Assembly (NCBI RefSeq): GCF_017311575.1
Contig: NZ_JAFFQY010000061.1
Location: 156,577 to 220,576, forward strand
Reading direction: 5' to 3'
Length of the DNA stretch: 64,000 nucleotides
DNA from: Roseococcus thiosulfatophilus
GTDB lineage: Bacteria > Pseudomonadota > Alphaproteobacteria > Acetobacterales > Acetobacteraceae
Numbering within the stretch: the first letter of the stretch is position 1; each line of letters opens with the position of its first letter. Positions 7,432-17,981 of this stretch are shown in pieces. The translations under genes and the position numbers were made by a program. The notes beneath the pieces are model-generated. The model did no database searches, was not told where the DNA came from, and saw only the letters and a program-made list of their open reading frames with translations.

Positions 7432-10017
7432 GTGCAGCATCGCGTGACAGCTGCGGGCGCCACGCCCGCCATGGCCCAATGGTTCGCCGCGAAGGAGCAG
7501 GCGGGCAGCGCCCTGGTCTTCTTCCGCATGGGGGATTTCTACGAACTCTTCTTCGAGGATGCCGAAGCGGCGGCCGAAGCGCTCGGCCTCGCGCTGACCC
7601 ATCGGGGCGAACACCAGGGCCACCCCATTCCCATGTGCGGCGTGCCGCACCACAGCCACGAATCCTACCTGGCCCGCCTGATCCGCCGGGGTTTTCGCGT
7701 CGCGATCTGCGAACAGATGGAGACGCCCGAGGAAGCCAAGGCCCGCAAATCGGCCACGCTGCGGCGGGAGGTGGTCCGCATCATCACCCCCGGCACCGCG
7801 ACCGAGGAGGCCCTGCTGGACGCCGCCCGCCCCGCCTGGCTGCTGGCCCTGGTCCGCGGGGGCGCCGCCTGGCTCGATGTCTCGACCGGCGCCTTCCACA
7901 CGCAGGACGCGCCGGAGGTGGCGGCGCTGGTCGCGCGCCTCGCCCCCGCCGAAATCCTGGCGGAGGAAGGGCTGGAGCTCGAAGGCGCCACCCCGTGCCT
8001 CGTGCCCAAGGACGCCCCCGGACGGCTGGCCGAGGCGCTGGGCGTCGCTTCGCTCGAAGGCTTCGGCCAATTCAGCCCGGCCGAGATCGCCGCCGCCGCC
8101 ATGGCCGTGGACTATGTGCGCGGCGTGCAGAACGGCGCCCTGCCGCGCCTCGCCCCGCCCATGCCGGAGGGCGCGCGCGGCGTGCTGCTGCTGGACGCCG
8201 CCACCCGCCGCAGCCTGGACATATTGGACGGCCCGCGCGACGCCTCGCTGCTGGCCGCCGTGGACCGCACCCTGACCGGGCCGGGCGCGCGGGAGTTGGC
8301 TGCGCGCCTCGCCGCGCCGCTGGACGACCGCGCCGCCATCCGCGCCCGGCACGACGCCGTGGCCCTGCTGCTGGAGGACGGCACCCGCCGCGCCGGGCTG
8401 CGCGCGGCCCTCAAGGGCGCACCCGACATGGCCCGCGCGCTGGGCCGCCTCTCGGTGGAGCGCTTCGCGCCCCGCGACCTAGGCGCCATCGGCGACGGGC
8501 TGGACCGTGCCGGGCGCCTCTCCCGCCTGCTGGATGGTGCCCGCCCCAGCCTGCTGGAGGACGCGCAGGCACCGCTATCCGCCCTGCCGGCCCTTGCCCA
8601 GGAACTTTCCCGCGCCGTGGCCACCGAGCTGCCGGCGCGGCTGGAGGAGGGCGGCACCGTTGCCCCCGGCTATGATGGCGAACTCGACGCGCTGCGCCGC
8701 CTGCGGGATGACGCGCGCGGCGCCATCGCCGCCATGCAGATGCAGCTGGCCCAGGCCTGGGGCGTGGCTTCGCTCAAGATCCGGCACCACCAGCAGCTGG
8801 GCTATCTGGCGGAAATGCCCGCCGCCGCCGGGGAGAAGCTGCTGCGCGGCGCCCCAGCCGCGGCCAGCGGCGACCTCGCCCCCATCCATCGCCAGTCCAT
8901 GGCCAGCGCGCATCGCTTCACCTGCGCCGCCCTGGCCGCGCTGGACCGGCGCCTGTCCGAGGCCGGCGACCAGGCGCGCGCCCGCGAAAGGCTCGTGGTC
9001 GCCCATCTGCGCCGCATGATCCTGGCCGAGGGCGAGGCCATCGCCACCGCCGCGCGGGAGATGGCCGCGCTCGACGTGCTCACCGCCAGCGCCGAACTGG
9101 CCTCCGGCGGCGGCTGGTGCCGGCCCGAGATCACCGACCGGCCCGACTTCGCCATCGAGGCCGGCCGCCACCCGGTGGTGGAGGCGGCGCTGCGCCGCGC
9201 GCGCGGCCCCGCCTTCGTGCCCAATGACTGCGACCTCTCGCCCGGCCGCCGCCTTTGCCTGCTGACCGGCCCCAACATGGCCGGCAAGTCCACCTTCCTG
9301 CGGCAGAACGCGCTGATGGTGATCCTGGCGCAGGCGGGGCTGTATGTTCCCGCCCGCGCGGCGCGGATCGGGCTGGTGGACCGGCTCTTCTCCCGCGTGG
9401 GCGCCGCCGATGACCTGGCGGGCGGCCGCTCCACCTTCATGGTGGAGATGACGGAGACCGCCGCCATCCTGAACCAGGCCGGCCCCCGCAGCCTCGTGGT
9501 GCTGGACGAGGTGGGGCGCGGCACCGCGACCTGGGACGGGCTCGCCATCGCGACCGCCGTGCTGGAGGCTCTGCATGACCGCATCCGCGCCCGCACCCTC
9601 TTCGCCACCCATTTCCATGAATTGACCCGGTTGGCCGACGGACTGCCCGAGATGCGCCTCGCCGCCATGCAGGTGCGGGAATGGCGCGGGCAGGTGGTGT
9701 TCGAGCACCGCGTGGCCGAGGGCGCCGCGGAAAAGAGCTGGGGCGTGCATGTGGCCAAGCTGGCCGGGGTGCCGCCCGCCGTGCTCAAGCGCGCGGCCGA
9801 GGTGCTGGCCGGGCTCGAGGCCCGCGCGGCGGCGGGCACGGACCCGCTGACCGCCGCCATGCCCCTCTTTGCCGGGGCGCCGCCGCCACAACCCATGCGT
9901 GCATCGCCCGCGCTGGAGGCCTTGCTGGCGCTGGATCCCGACGCACTTTCCCCGCGTGAGGCGCATGACGCACTCTACAGCCTCAAGGCACTCGCAGCCG
10001 CGAAGGAAGGCCTGTAG
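7432..10017 (+). CDS. mutS: DNA mismatch repair ATPase MutS
   Basis: An 861-residue mismatch recognition protein of normal length. The mismatch-binding motif FFRMGDFYELFFEDA is at about residues 25-39. The ATPase domain has Walker A GPNMAGKSTFLRQ (about 612-624) and Walker B region LVVLDEVGRGT (about 688-698), followed by LFATHFHELTRLA. The start is a GTG; the residues GATPAMAQW that precede the next ATG (7471) are typical of MutS N-termini, which favours the GTG. It lies 11 bp upstream of glnD and opens the mutS-glnD-murJ-trpS run common in Rhodospirillales. Confidence 0.97.
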   Translation: MQHRVTAAGATPAMAQWFAAKEQAGSALVFFRMGDFYELFFEDAEAAAEALGLALTHRGEHQGHPIPMCGVPHHSHESYLARLIRRGFRVAICEQMETPEEAKARKSATLRREVVRIITPGTATEEALLDAARPAWLLALVRGGAAWLDVSTGAFHTQDAPEVAALVARLAPAEILAEEGLELEGATPCLVPKDAPGRLAEALGVASLEGFGQFSPAEIAAAAMAVDYVRGVQNGALPRLAPPMPEGARGVLLLDAATRRSLDILDGPRDASLLAAVDRTLTGPGARELAARLAAPLDDRAAIRARHDAVALLLEDGTRRAGLRAALKGAPDMARALGRLSVERFAPRDLGAIGDGLDRAGRLSRLLDGARPSLLEDAQAPLSALPALAQELSRAVATELPARLEEGGTVAPGYDGELDALRRLRDDARGAIAAMQMQLAQAWGVASLKIRHHQQLGYLAEMPAAAGEKLLRGAPAAASGDLAPIHRQSMASAHRFTCAALAALDRRLSEAGDQARARERLVVAHLRRMILAEGEAIATAAREMAALDVLTASAELASGGGWCRPEITDRPDFAIEAGRHPVVEAALRRARGPAFVPNDCDLSPGRRLCLLTGPNMAGKSTFLRQNALMVILAQAGLYVPARAARIGLVDRLFSRVGAADDLAGGRSTFMVEMTETAAILNQAGPRSLVVLDEVGRGTATWDGLAIATAVLEALHDRIRARTLFATHFHELTRLADGLPEMRLAAMQVREWRGQVVFEHRVAEGAAEKSWGVHVAKLAGVPPAVLKRAAEVLAGLEARAAAGTDPLTAAMPLFAGAPPPQPMRASPALEALLALDPDALSPREAHDALYSLKALAAAKEGL

Positions 10018-10027
10018 TCTGGTTGAC

Positions 10028-12796
10028 ATGACGCTCGCCACCGCCCCTCGGGCCCAAGCACGGCTGCAGGACCGCCTGCTGCCTGACGGCGTGCCCATCG
10101 CGCGCGACCAGGCGCTGGCCCTGCTGCGGCGGGAGCTGGGCGGGGTGCAGGCCTGGGTCCAGCACGCCTTCGAAAGCCGCGAAACCCACGGGCTGGGCGC
10201 CGCCCGCCGCCTGGCCGAACGGATGGACCAGGTGATGCTGGCCATTCTCGACTACGGGGCCGCCATGGTGCCGCCTTTGCCCGGCGCGGCGCCGGTGGAC
10301 TTCGCCCTGGTCGCGACCGGCGGCTACGGGCGCGGGGTGCTGGCGCCGCATTCGGACATTGACCTGCTCTTCCTCACGGCCAAGGACCCGGGGGCGCGGA
10401 CCCGGCGGCTGATCGAGTTCATCCTCTATCTGCTGTGGGACCTCGGGCTGAAGGTGGGCCACGCCACCCGCAGCGCCCAGGATTGCCTGACCGAGGGCTG
10501 CAAGGACGTCACCATCCTGACCGCCCTGGTGGATGCGCGCTTCCTGGGCGGCGACGCCGAGGCCTACGCCCATTTCGCGGAAAGCTTCACCCGGCACCGG
10601 CTGGAGAGCGGCATCGCCCCCTTCCTGGCCGCCAAGCGCGCCGAGCGCGCCGCCCGCCATGCCCGCTACGGCGAAAGCCCCTTCCTGGTCGAGCCCCATG
10701 TGAAGGAAGGCCGCGGCGGGCTGCGGGATTTGCAGACCCTCTACTGGCTGGCCCGCTACGCCTTCGGCGTGCAGAAGATGCCGGAGCTGGTGGGGCCCGA
10801 CAGCCCCGGCGGCGGGCTGCTCAGCGCGCATGAGGCCCGCTCCATCCGCCGCGCCTGGGACTTCCTCTGGACGCTGCGCTTCCACCTCCACTACGTCACC
10901 GGCCGCGCCGAGGAACGCCTCACCTTCGACCTCCAGCCCGTCATCGCCGCCCGCATGGGCTACACCCGCCATGGCGCGCAGGACGGGTCGGAGCGGCTGA
11001 TGAAGCACCTCTTCCTGACGGCGCGCGACGTGGTGCGCTTCACCCGCGTGCTGGAACCGGCCATCGAGCGCGCGGCCTTGGGCCCGCCCGCCACGCGGCG
11101 CGAGGGGGATGAGGGGCTCGCCGCGCTGGGACTTGCCTTCGCCGATGGCAAGCTGGTGGCCGCGCCCCCCGACCGCGACTTCTCGCGCGAGCCCGTGCTG
11201 ATGCTGCGGATCGTGAAGGCGGCGCGGGACCGCTGCCTGGACATCCACCCCCTCGCCATCCGCGCCCTGATCCGCCACGCCCGCCAGGCCGAACGTTTGC
11301 GCGGCGACCCCGAGGCCAACCGCCTCTTCCTCGACCTGCTGATGGGCAAGGGTGCGGCCAAATGGATGCGCCTGCTGAACGAGGCGGGCTTCCTCGGCCG
11401 CTTCCTCCCCGAGTGGCAGCGCATCACCGGGCTGATGCAGTTCGACACCTACCACGTCTTCACGGTGGATGAGCACACCATCGAGGCCATCGGCGTCCTC
11501 CAGCAGATCGAGGGCGGGGCGCTGGCCGAGGTGGCGCCCGTGGCCAGCGAACTGGCCGGCCAGCTGCAATCCCGACGGGCCCTCTATGTGGCCGCCCTGC
11601 TGCATGACATCGCCAAGGGCCGCGGCGGCGACCACAGCGAGATCGGCGCCCGCCTCGCGCAGGAAATCTGCCCGCGCCTGGGCATGACCGCGGAGGAGAC
11701 CGAGACCGTCTCCTGGCTGGTGCTGCACCACCTGCTGGTCAGCCAGACCGCCTTCAAGCGCGACATCGAGGACCCCAAGACCATCCTCGACATCGCCGAC
11801 CAGGTGCAGTCGCCCGAACGCCTCCGCCTTCTGCTGGTGCTGACGGTGGCGGACATGCGCGCCGTCGGCCCCCGCGTCTGGAACGCCTGGAAGGCCACCC
11901 TGCTGCGCGAGGTCTATTGGCGCGTTTCCGAGGTGCTCGCCGGCGGCATGACGGTGCCCGAGCGCGACGTGCGCGTGGCCCGCGCCAAGGAAGCGGCCAT
12001 CGCCACCCTGCCCGCCTTCACCCAGGCCGAGGCCGATCATTTCCTCTCCCTCGGCTACCCTGGCTACTGGCTGTCCTTCGACGCCGAGACCCATGCCCGC
12101 CACGCCTCCATGATCCGCGATGCCGAGGCCACGCGCGCGCCGCTCACCGTCCGCACCCGGGTCCTGCCTGAGCGGGGCGTCACCGAGGTCACGGTCTATT
12201 GCACCGACCACCCCGGGCTGTTCAGCAAGATTTCGGGCGCCCTGGCCGTCGCCGGCGCCTCCATCGTGGATGCACGCATCCACACCCTGACCAACGGCAT
12301 GGCGCTGGACACCTTCTGGGTGCAGGACAGTTCGGATGACGCCTTCGACGCGCCGCACCGCCTGGCGCGGCTGTCGGTGCTGATCGAGCAGTCGCTCTCC
12401 GGCCGCCTCCAGCTCGACGCCGAAATCCGCAAGGTGCGGCGCGAGCCCGCGCGGCTGGCCGCCGTCACGGTGCCGCCGCGCGTGGTCTTCGACAATTTCG
12501 CCTCCAACACCCACACCGTCATCGAGGTGAATGGCCGCGACCGGCCCGGCCTGCTGCATGACGTGACGGCCGCCATCAGCGAACAGGGGCTGCAGATCGC
12601 CTCCGCGCACATCACCACCTATGGCGTGCGCGCCGTGGACGTCTTCTATGTGAAGGACGTCTTCGGCCTGAAGATCGAGAATGAGCGCAAGCTCGCCCCG
12701 CTGCGCGAGGCGCTGCTCGACGCGCTGACCCCGCCCGACGCGCCCGGCGGCGGGGGCGTCTCGGTGCTGATGCGCGAGGTCGCCAGCCAGGCCTGA
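10028..12796 (+). CDS. glnD: Bifunctional [protein-PII] uridylyltransferase/uridylyl-removing enzyme
   Basis: A 922-residue GlnD, the nitrogen sensor that uridylylates PII proteins when glutamine is low and removes UMP when it is high. Domains in order: nucleotidyltransferase with [19 protein letters not shown] at about residue 97, a helical GlnD linker, an HD phosphohydrolase domain with [14 protein letters not shown] at about 525, and two C-terminal ACT domains beginning near residues 718 ([15 protein letters not shown]) and 826 ([16 protein letters not shown]). I set the start at [10 protein letters not shown]; the longer frame reads into mutS. The stop overlaps the murJ ATG by one base. 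Confidence 0.97.
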   Translation: MTLATAPRAQARLQDRLLPDGVPIARDQALALLRRELGGVQAWVQHAFESRETHGLGAARRLAERMDQVMLAILDYGAAMVPPLPGAAPVDFALVATGGYGRGVLAPHSDIDLLFLTAKDPGARTRRLIEFILYLLWDLGLKVGHATRSAQDCLTEGCKDVTILTALVDARFLGGDAEAYAHFAESFTRHRLESGIAPFLAAKRAERAARHARYGESPFLVEPHVKEGRGGLRDLQTLYWLARYAFGVQKMPELVGPDSPGGGLLSAHEARSIRRAWDFLWTLRFHLHYVTGRAEERLTFDLQPVIAARMGYTRHGAQDGSERLMKHLFLTARDVVRFTRVLEPAIERAALGPPATRREGDEGLAALGLAFADGKLVAAPPDRDFSREPVLMLRIVKAARDRCLDIHPLAIRALIRHARQAERLRGDPEANRLFLDLLMGKGAAKWMRLLNEAGFLGRFLPEWQRITGLMQFDTYHVFTVDEHTIEAIGVLQQIEGGALAEVAPVASELAGQLQSRRALYVAALLHDIAKGRGGDHSEIGARLAQEICPRLGMTAEETETVSWLVLHHLLVSQTAFKRDIEDPKTILDIADQVQSPERLRLLLVLTVADMRAVGPRVWNAWKATLLREVYWRVSEVLAGGMTVPERDVRVARAKEAAIATLPAFTQAEADHFLSLGYPGYWLSFDAETHARHASMIRDAEATRAPLTVRTRVLPERGVTEVTVYCTDHPGLFSKISGALAVAGASIVDARIHTLTNGMALDTFWVQDSSDDAFDAPHRLARLSVLIEQSLSGRLQLDAEIRKVRREPARLAAVTVPPRVVFDNFASNTHTVIEVNGRDRPGLLHDVTAAISEQGLQIASAHITTYGVRAVDVFYVKDVFGLKIENERKLAPLREALLDALTPPDAPGGGGVSVLMREVASQA

Positions 12797-14337
12797 TGCT
12801 GCGCTCCATCGCCACGGTGGGCGGCTGGACCATGGCCAGCCGCATCCTCGGCTTCGCGCGCGACATCCTGATCGCCTCGCGCCTGGGGGCCGGCCCGATG
12901 GCCGATGCCTTCTTCGTGGCGCTGAAACTGCCCAACCTCTTCCGCCGCCTCTTCGGCGAGGGCGCCTTCAACGCCGCCTTCGTCCCTGCCTTCGCCGCCA
13001 CCCTGACGCGCGAGGGCTTCGCCGAAGCGCAGCGCCTGGCCGAACGGATGGCGGGGCTGATGGCCCTGTGGCTGTCCCTGCTCACGCTGCTGGGCATGGT
13101 CTTCATGCCGCAGGTGCTGTCGGTGCTGGCGCCGGGCTTCTCGGCGCGGCCCGACCAGTTCGCGCTGGCCGTGGAACTGACGCGGATCGTCTTTCCCTAC
13201 CTGCTGCTGATCTGCCTGGTGGCGCTGGTCTCCGGCGTGCTGAACGGGCTGTCGCGCTTCGGCGCGGCGGCGGGGGCGCCGGTGCTGTTCAACGTGACGG
13301 CCATGGCGGCCCTGCTGGGACTGACACCCTTCGTCGCCACGCCGGCCCATGCGCTGGCTTGGGGGGTGACGGCCTCGGGCGTGCTGCAACTCGCCTTGGT
13401 GTGGTGGGCGGCGCGGCAAGCGGGCATGGCGCTGAACCCGGTGCGGCGCATCACCCTTGGCCCCAACGAAAGGGGCGTGTTGCGGCGGATGGGGCCGGGC
13501 ATCATCGGCGCGGGGGTCACGCAGCTGAACCTGGCGGTGGATGTCATCATCGCCTCGCTGCTGCCGGCGGGCGCCGTGTCCTTCCTCTACTACGCGGACC
13601 GGGTGGCGCAGCTGCCGCTGGGCGTGGTGGGGGCGGCCATCGGCACCGCGCTGCTGCCGCTGCTGGCGGCGCAGATCGCGGCGCGGCAAAGGTTGTCGGC
13701 GCATCGCAGCCAGAACCGGGCGCTGGAAATCTCCCTCGCCCTCACCCTGCCCGCCGCCGTGGCGCTGGCGGTGCTGGCAGCGCCCATCATCAGCGTGCTG
13801 TTCGAGCGCGGGGCCTTCGGCGCGGCCGCGGCGGCCGAGACGGCGCGGGTGCTGGCGGCCTATGCGCTGGGCCTGGTCGCCTTCGTGCTGGTCAAGGCGC
13901 TGGTCCCGGCCTTCTTCGCCCGTGGCGACACCACCACCCCCGTGATCGTGGGCGTGGGCGTGGTGGGCATGAACCTGGGGCTGAACCTGCTTTTCCTCTG
14001 GGCCACGCCGCTGGGGGCCTCGGGCATCGCGCTGGCCACCGGGCTTGCGGCCTGGGCCAATGTGGCGGTGCTGCTCTGGCTGCTGCACCGCAAGCGCCAT
14101 TTCCGCGCCGACCGCCGGCTGCGCCGCAACGCGCCCCGGTTGCTGGCGGCGGCGCTGGCCATGGGCGTGGTCCTGGCGCTGGGCGCCATCTGGCTGGCGC
14201 CCGGCCCGGGCAGCGCGGGGGCGGCGTGGCTGGCGGTGCTCTGCGCCATGGGGGGCATCATCTATTTCGGCGTGGCGCATCTGCTGGGCGGGCTGGATCT
14301 GCGCGAGCTGCGCCGGATGGTGCGGCGGCGGCGGTAA
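12796..14337 (+). CDS. murJ: Lipid II flippase MurJ
   Basis: A 513-residue polytopic membrane protein of the MviN/MurJ family that flips lipid II across the inner membrane for peptidoglycan synthesis. The N-terminus [20 protein letters not shown] is diagnostic, followed by [20 protein letters not shown] and FVPAFAATL. Hydrophobic helices run throughout, consistent with about 14 membrane segments, with the conserved [15 protein letters not shown] in the middle. It is coupled to glnD by a TGATG overlap. The usual essential charged residues in the first helices (Arg in [10 protein letters not shown]) are present. Confidence 0.97.
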   Translation: MLRSIATVGGWTMASRILGFARDILIASRLGAGPMADAFFVALKLPNLFRRLFGEGAFNAAFVPAFAATLTREGFAEAQRLAERMAGLMALWLSLLTLLGMVFMPQVLSVLAPGFSARPDQFALAVELTRIVFPYLLLICLVALVSGVLNGLSRFGAAAGAPVLFNVTAMAALLGLTPFVATPAHALAWGVTASGVLQLALVWWAARQAGMALNPVRRITLGPNERGVLRRMGPGIIGAGVTQLNLAVDVIIASLLPAGAVSFLYYADRVAQLPLGVVGAAIGTALLPLLAAQIAARQRLSAHRSQNRALEISLALTLPAAVALAVLAAPIISVLFERGAFGAAAAAETARVLAAYALGLVAFVLVKALVPAFFARGDTTTPVIVGVGVVGMNLGLNLLFLWATPLGASGIALATGLAAWANVAVLLWLLHRKRHFRADRRLRRNAPRLLAAALAMGVVLALGAIWLAPGPGSAGAAWLAVLCAMGGIIYFGVAHLLGGLDLRELRRMVRRRR

Positions 14338-14408
14338 CACGCCGTGGCGTCTTGACCCCGCGCCCCGCGCGCGCGAACGATCCCCACGGCCAATTCACGG
14401 GAATTTCC

Positions 14409-15410
14409 ATGCAGCGCGTCTTCTCCGGCATCCAGCCCTCCGGCGTGCCCACCCTGGGCAACTACCTCGGCGCCATCCGCAACTGGGTGCCGATGCAGGA
14501 CCAGCACGAATGCCTGTTCTGCATCGTGGACCTGCACGCCATCACCCAGTTCCAGGAGCCCGCGCAGCTCCTGGCGCAGACGCGCGAGATGGCGGCCACG
14601 CTGCTGGCCTGCGGCCTCAGCCCCGAGAAATGCGTGCTCTTCGTCCAGAGCCATGTGCCCGCCCATGCGGAGCTGGGCTGGATCTTCAACTGCGTGGCGC
14701 GCCTGGGCTGGCTGAACCGCATGACGCAGTTCAAGGACAAGGCCGGCAAGGACCGCGAGGCGGCGAGCAGCGGCCTCTACGTCTATCCGAACCTGATGGC
14801 CGCCGACATCCTGGCCTACAAGGCCACCAGCGTGCCGGTGGGCGACGACCAGCGCCAGCATCTGGAACTGGCGAACGACATCGCCCAGAAGTTCAACCAC
14901 GACTACGGCACGGATTTCTTCCCGCGCATCGAGCCCTTCATCCAGGGCGTCGCGGCCCGCGTGATGAGCCTGCGCGACGGCACGAAGAAGATGTCGAAGT
15001 CCGACCCCTCGGACCAGTCGCGCATCAACCTGAACGACGATGCGGACACCATCGCGCTCAAGATCCGCCGCGCGCGGACCGATGCCGAGCCCCTGCCCGG
15101 CCACCTGGCCGGCCTCGAAGGCCGCGCCGAGGCGCGCAACCTGGTGGGCATCCTCGCCGCCGTCACCGGCACCCTGCCCGAGAACGTGCTGCGCGAGCAT
15201 GAGGGCCAGGGCTTCGGCGCCTTCAAGGAGGTGCTGACCGAGGCGCTGGTGGCCCACCTCGCCCCCATCCGCAAGGAAATGCTGCGGCTGCTGGAGGATG
15301 CGCCGGCGCTGGACGCCGCCCTGCGCCGCGGCGCGGAGCGGGCGGAGGACATCGCCAACCCCATCCTGGCCGAGGCGAAGCGCCTGGTGGGCTTCCTGCC
15401 GAGACGCTGA
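14409..15410 (+). CDS. trpS: Tryptophan--tRNA ligase
   Basis: A 333-residue class I aminoacyl-tRNA synthetase that charges tRNA-Trp. It begins [20 protein letters not shown], containing the HIGH-equivalent TLGN, and has the KMSKS motif ([13 protein letters not shown]) at about residue 192. The tryptophan-site region and the ladder [16 protein letters not shown] are intact, and length is normal. I placed the start at 14409, 71 bp after murJ, because the longer frame is low-complexity sequence overlapping murJ. It is convergent with the nucleotidase at 15420. Confidence 0.97.
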   Translation: MQRVFSGIQPSGVPTLGNYLGAIRNWVPMQDQHECLFCIVDLHAITQFQEPAQLLAQTREMAATLLACGLSPEKCVLFVQSHVPAHAELGWIFNCVARLGWLNRMTQFKDKAGKDREAASSGLYVYPNLMAADILAYKATSVPVGDDQRQHLELANDIAQKFNHDYGTDFFPRIEPFIQGVAARVMSLRDGTKKMSKSDPSDQSRINLNDDADTIALKIRRARTDAEPLPGHLAGLEGRAEARNLVGILAAVTGTLPENVLREHEGQGFGAFKEVLTEALVAHLAPIRKEMLRLLEDAPALDAALRRGAERAEDIANPILAEAKRLVGFLPRR

Positions 15411-15419
15411 GAGGACGCT

Positions 15420-16943
15420 TCAGCCGCCCAGCGCCCGCACCACCACTTCCTCCAGCAGGGGGCCGTCATCCACGGCCTCCAGCGCGCGTTCCGCGAACTC
15501 GGCATAGCCGTCGCCGCCGCGGCGGAGGAAATTGTTGGTGGCGATGCGGTAGGCTCGCGCGGGGTCGAGCGGGCGCCATTCGCCCGGCGCCTCCTCCACC
15601 TCCACTTCGAGGGCGCGTTCGCCCACCGGGCGGGAGGGGTCGGCGCGGAAGCGCAGCCCGGCCAGTTGCGGGAAGCGGCCATTGGGCTCGGGCAGGCGCG
15701 AGAGGCCGTTCTCCAGCGCGGCCCGCAGCGTGTCGCCCCGCAGGGTCAGCCGCGCCAGGGTGTTGCCGAAGGGGAAGGCGGTCAGCGTGTCGCCACGGCT
15801 CACATCGCCCGCGGGCAGGCCGGCGCGCAGCCCGCCGCCGTTCATCCAGCCGATCTCGGCGCCCGCCGCGCGGCGCATCGCCTCGGCCACGAAACCACCC
15901 ATGGCGCAGGCTTGCTCGCGGCAGCCCTCCAGGGTGAAGGCCTCCGGCAGGCGGCCCACCACGGCGCGGCGCACCGCCTCCAGCGGGCCGGCGTATTCGG
16001 CGACGATGGCGGCCACCGCGGCATCCTCGGCCAGGGCGGCGTCCAGCTCCGCCATGGCCTGGGCGTGGTGCAGCACCGTGCCATCGGCCGCGAGGTCGAG
16101 GTCGAGGCGCCCCAGGAAGCGCCCGAAGGCGCCCGCCTGCACGATCAGCACCGGCCGGTCCGGCCCGTCCACCAGGCGCGGCGGGGCGATGCGGAGATGC
16201 GTGTGCCCGCCAATGATGGCGTCCACCCCGGGCACCTGCGCGGCCAGACGCTCATCCTCCGCGAGCCCCAGGTGCGAGAGCAGCACCACCGTCGCCGGTC
16301 CCTCGCGCCGCGCCGCCCAGACGGCGCGTTCGGCCGCCTCGGCCGGGTCGGTGACGCGCAGGTTGGGGCCGGGCGAGGAGATGACGGGCGTGTCCGTCGT
16401 CACCAGCCCCACCACCACCAGCCGTGCCGGGCCGTTGCGGAAGGTGACGGTGGGCAGCACGCGGCCGGCCAGCGCGGGCTCGGCCGTGGCGTCGAGATTG
16501 GCGCAGAGCACGGGGAAGGCCGCCATCTCGATGTAGCGGGCCAGCGTGGCCGGCCCCTTGTCGAATTCGTGATTGCCCAGCGCGAAGCCCTGCACCCCCC
16601 AGGCGCGCTGAACCGCGGCCTCGGCCAGCCCCTCATGGTGGGAGAAGAACAGGCTGCCCATGAAGCTGTCGCCCGCCTCCAGCAGCAGGGCGGGGCGCTG
16701 GTCGGCGCGGGCGGCCTCGCGCGCCTGGGCGATGGCGGTCGCGATTCGCGCCGAGCCGCCGAAACAGGCCTCGCCCGCGCGGCAGGTGGCGCCGCTGGCC
16801 GCGATGGGCTCATGCCGGCTGTGAAAATCATTCAGGTGCAGCAGCGCCACCCGGCTGACACTCTGCGCCCGGGCGGGGCGCAGCGCGGGACTGGCGAGCA
16901 GGGCCGAGACGGGAAGCCCGGCAAGGACACGGCGGCGAAGCAT
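15420..16943 (-). CDS. Periplasmic bifunctional metallophosphatase/5'-nucleotidase (UshA-like)
   Basis: A 507-residue exported hydrolase. A signal peptide is visible at the N-terminus (MLRRRVLAGLP..., hydrophobic core, cleavage near RPARAQ); the RRRVL start could make it Tat-dependent. The metallophosphatase domain shows LLHLNDFHSR, GDSFMGS, FALGNHEFDKGP and IIGGHTHLRIAPP. The C-terminal 5'-nucleotidase domain shows GWMNGGGLRAGLPAG and FPFGNTLARL. The family removes phosphate from nucleotides or related sugars in the periplasm, releasing nucleoside and Pi. No phosphate-regulated promoter was recognised upstream. Confidence 0.93.
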   Translation of the reverse strand: MLRRRVLAGLPVSALLASPALRPARAQSVSRVALLHLNDFHSRHEPIAASGATCRAGEACFGGSARIATAIAQAREAARADQRPALLLEAGDSFMGSLFFSHHEGLAEAAVQRAWGVQGFALGNHEFDKGPATLARYIEMAAFPVLCANLDATAEPALAGRVLPTVTFRNGPARLVVVGLVTTDTPVISSPGPNLRVTDPAEAAERAVWAARREGPATVVLLSHLGLAEDERLAAQVPGVDAIIGGHTHLRIAPPRLVDGPDRPVLIVQAGAFGRFLGRLDLDLAADGTVLHHAQAMAELDAALAEDAAVAAIVAEYAGPLEAVRRAVVGRLPEAFTLEGCREQACAMGGFVAEAMRRAAGAEIGWMNGGGLRAGLPAGDVSRGDTLTAFPFGNTLARLTLRGDTLRAALENGLSRLPEPNGRFPQLAGLRFRADPSRPVGERALEVEVEEAPGEWRPLDPARAYRIATNNFLRRGGDGYAEFAERALEAVDDGPLLEEVVVRALGG

Positions 16944-17072
16944 GGCCCACCCTGCGGGCAGTTCCCGCCCAAGTCCAGTGATGTTCCGTGACGCAACCCC
17001 AACCCTCCTTCGGGCCTTGCCACCTGCGGGCGATGGGTGAACCCTTGCCCTTCACAGAACCGGGCCCTGTTG

Positions 17073-17981
17073 TTGCAAATCTACCTGCCCATCGCGGAAA
17101 TGAGCGTGGATGCCCTTCTCCTGGTCGGCATCGGCTTCGGCGTGGGCTGGCTGTCGGGGCTGTTCGGCGTGGGCGGCGGCTTTTTGCTGACGCCGCTGCT
17201 GATGCTCATCGGCATTCCCTCCTTCGTGGCCGTCGCCTCCGGCGCCAACCAGACGCTGGGCGCCTCGGTCTCGGGCCTCATCGCGCAGGCGCGGCGGGGG
17301 AATGTGGACTGGCGCATGGGCGGCGTGCTGGTGGCGGGCGGATTGCTCGGCAGCTTCGCGGGGGTGCAGCTCTTCGCCTTCCTGCGCGAGAAGGGCCAGG
17401 TGGATGCCGCCGTCGCCCTCTTCTACGTGGTGGTGCTGGGCATCGTGGGCCTGCTGATGGTCATGGAAAGCGTGCGCGCCATCTTCCGCCGCGTCCGCGC
17501 CCGCCCGCAGCGGCTGCACCAGCATTCCTGGGCGCATGGGCTGCCGCTGAAGATGCGCTTCCGGCAGAGCCGCCTCTACATCTCGGTCCTGCCGCCGCTG
17601 GCGGTGGGCTTCGCCATCGGCGTGCTCTCGGCCGTGATGGGCGTGGGGGGCGGCTTCATGCTGGTGCCGGCCATGATCTACATCCTGGGCATGCCGACCT
17701 CGGTCGTCATCGGCACCTCGCTGTTCCATGTGGTCTGCATCACGGCCTCGGTCACCTTCTTCCAGGCGGTGCAGGTGGGCGGCGTGGACATCGTGCTGAC
17801 CATGCTGCTGCTGGCCGGCGGCGTGGCCGGCGCGCAGTTCGGGGCCTCCATGGGGGCCAGGCTGCGCGGCGAGGAGACGCGCGCGCTGTTGGGCCTGCTG
17901 GTGCTGGGCGTGGCCCTGATGCTGATGTGGAACCTCGTCACCCCGCCCGAACGCCTCTTCTCCGTGACGCGCGCGCCATGA
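17073..17981 (+). CDS. Sulfite exporter TauE/SafE-family membrane protein
   Basis: A 302-residue membrane protein with the two inverted half-repeats typical of the family: GFGVGWLSGLFGVGGGFLL near the N-terminus and LSAVMGVGGGFMLVPAMI in the second half. Seven to eight hydrophobic segments are visible. Family members export small organo-sulfur anions such as sulfite; the substrate here is not known. I propose a TTG start at 17073, because the family begins with QIYLPIAEMSV straight after the initiator and there is no ATG there; an ATG at 17037 would add 12 unlike residues. It overlaps the following gene by 4 nt. Confidence 0.9.
   Translation: MQIYLPIAEMSVDALLLVGIGFGVGWLSGLFGVGGGFLLTPLLMLIGIPSFVAVASGANQTLGASVSGLIAQARRGNVDWRMGGVLVAGGLLGSFAGVQLFAFLREKGQVDAAVALFYVVVLGIVGLLMVMESVRAIFRRVRARPQRLHQHSWAHGLPLKMRFRQSRLYISVLPPLAVGFAIGVLSAVMGVGGGFMLVPAMIYILGMPTSVVIGTSLFHVVCITASVTFFQAVQVGGVDIVLTMLLLAGGVAGAQFGASMGARLRGEETRALLGLLVLGVALMLMWNLVTPPERLFSVTRAP

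Noticed and set aside
5118..8675. Very long open frame (1185 codons) opposite maeB and continuing into mutS
   Set aside because: Its translation is Arg/His/Gly-rich with no domain, and it lies antisense to maeB and in the wrong frame of mutS. High GC leaves stop-free shadow frames.
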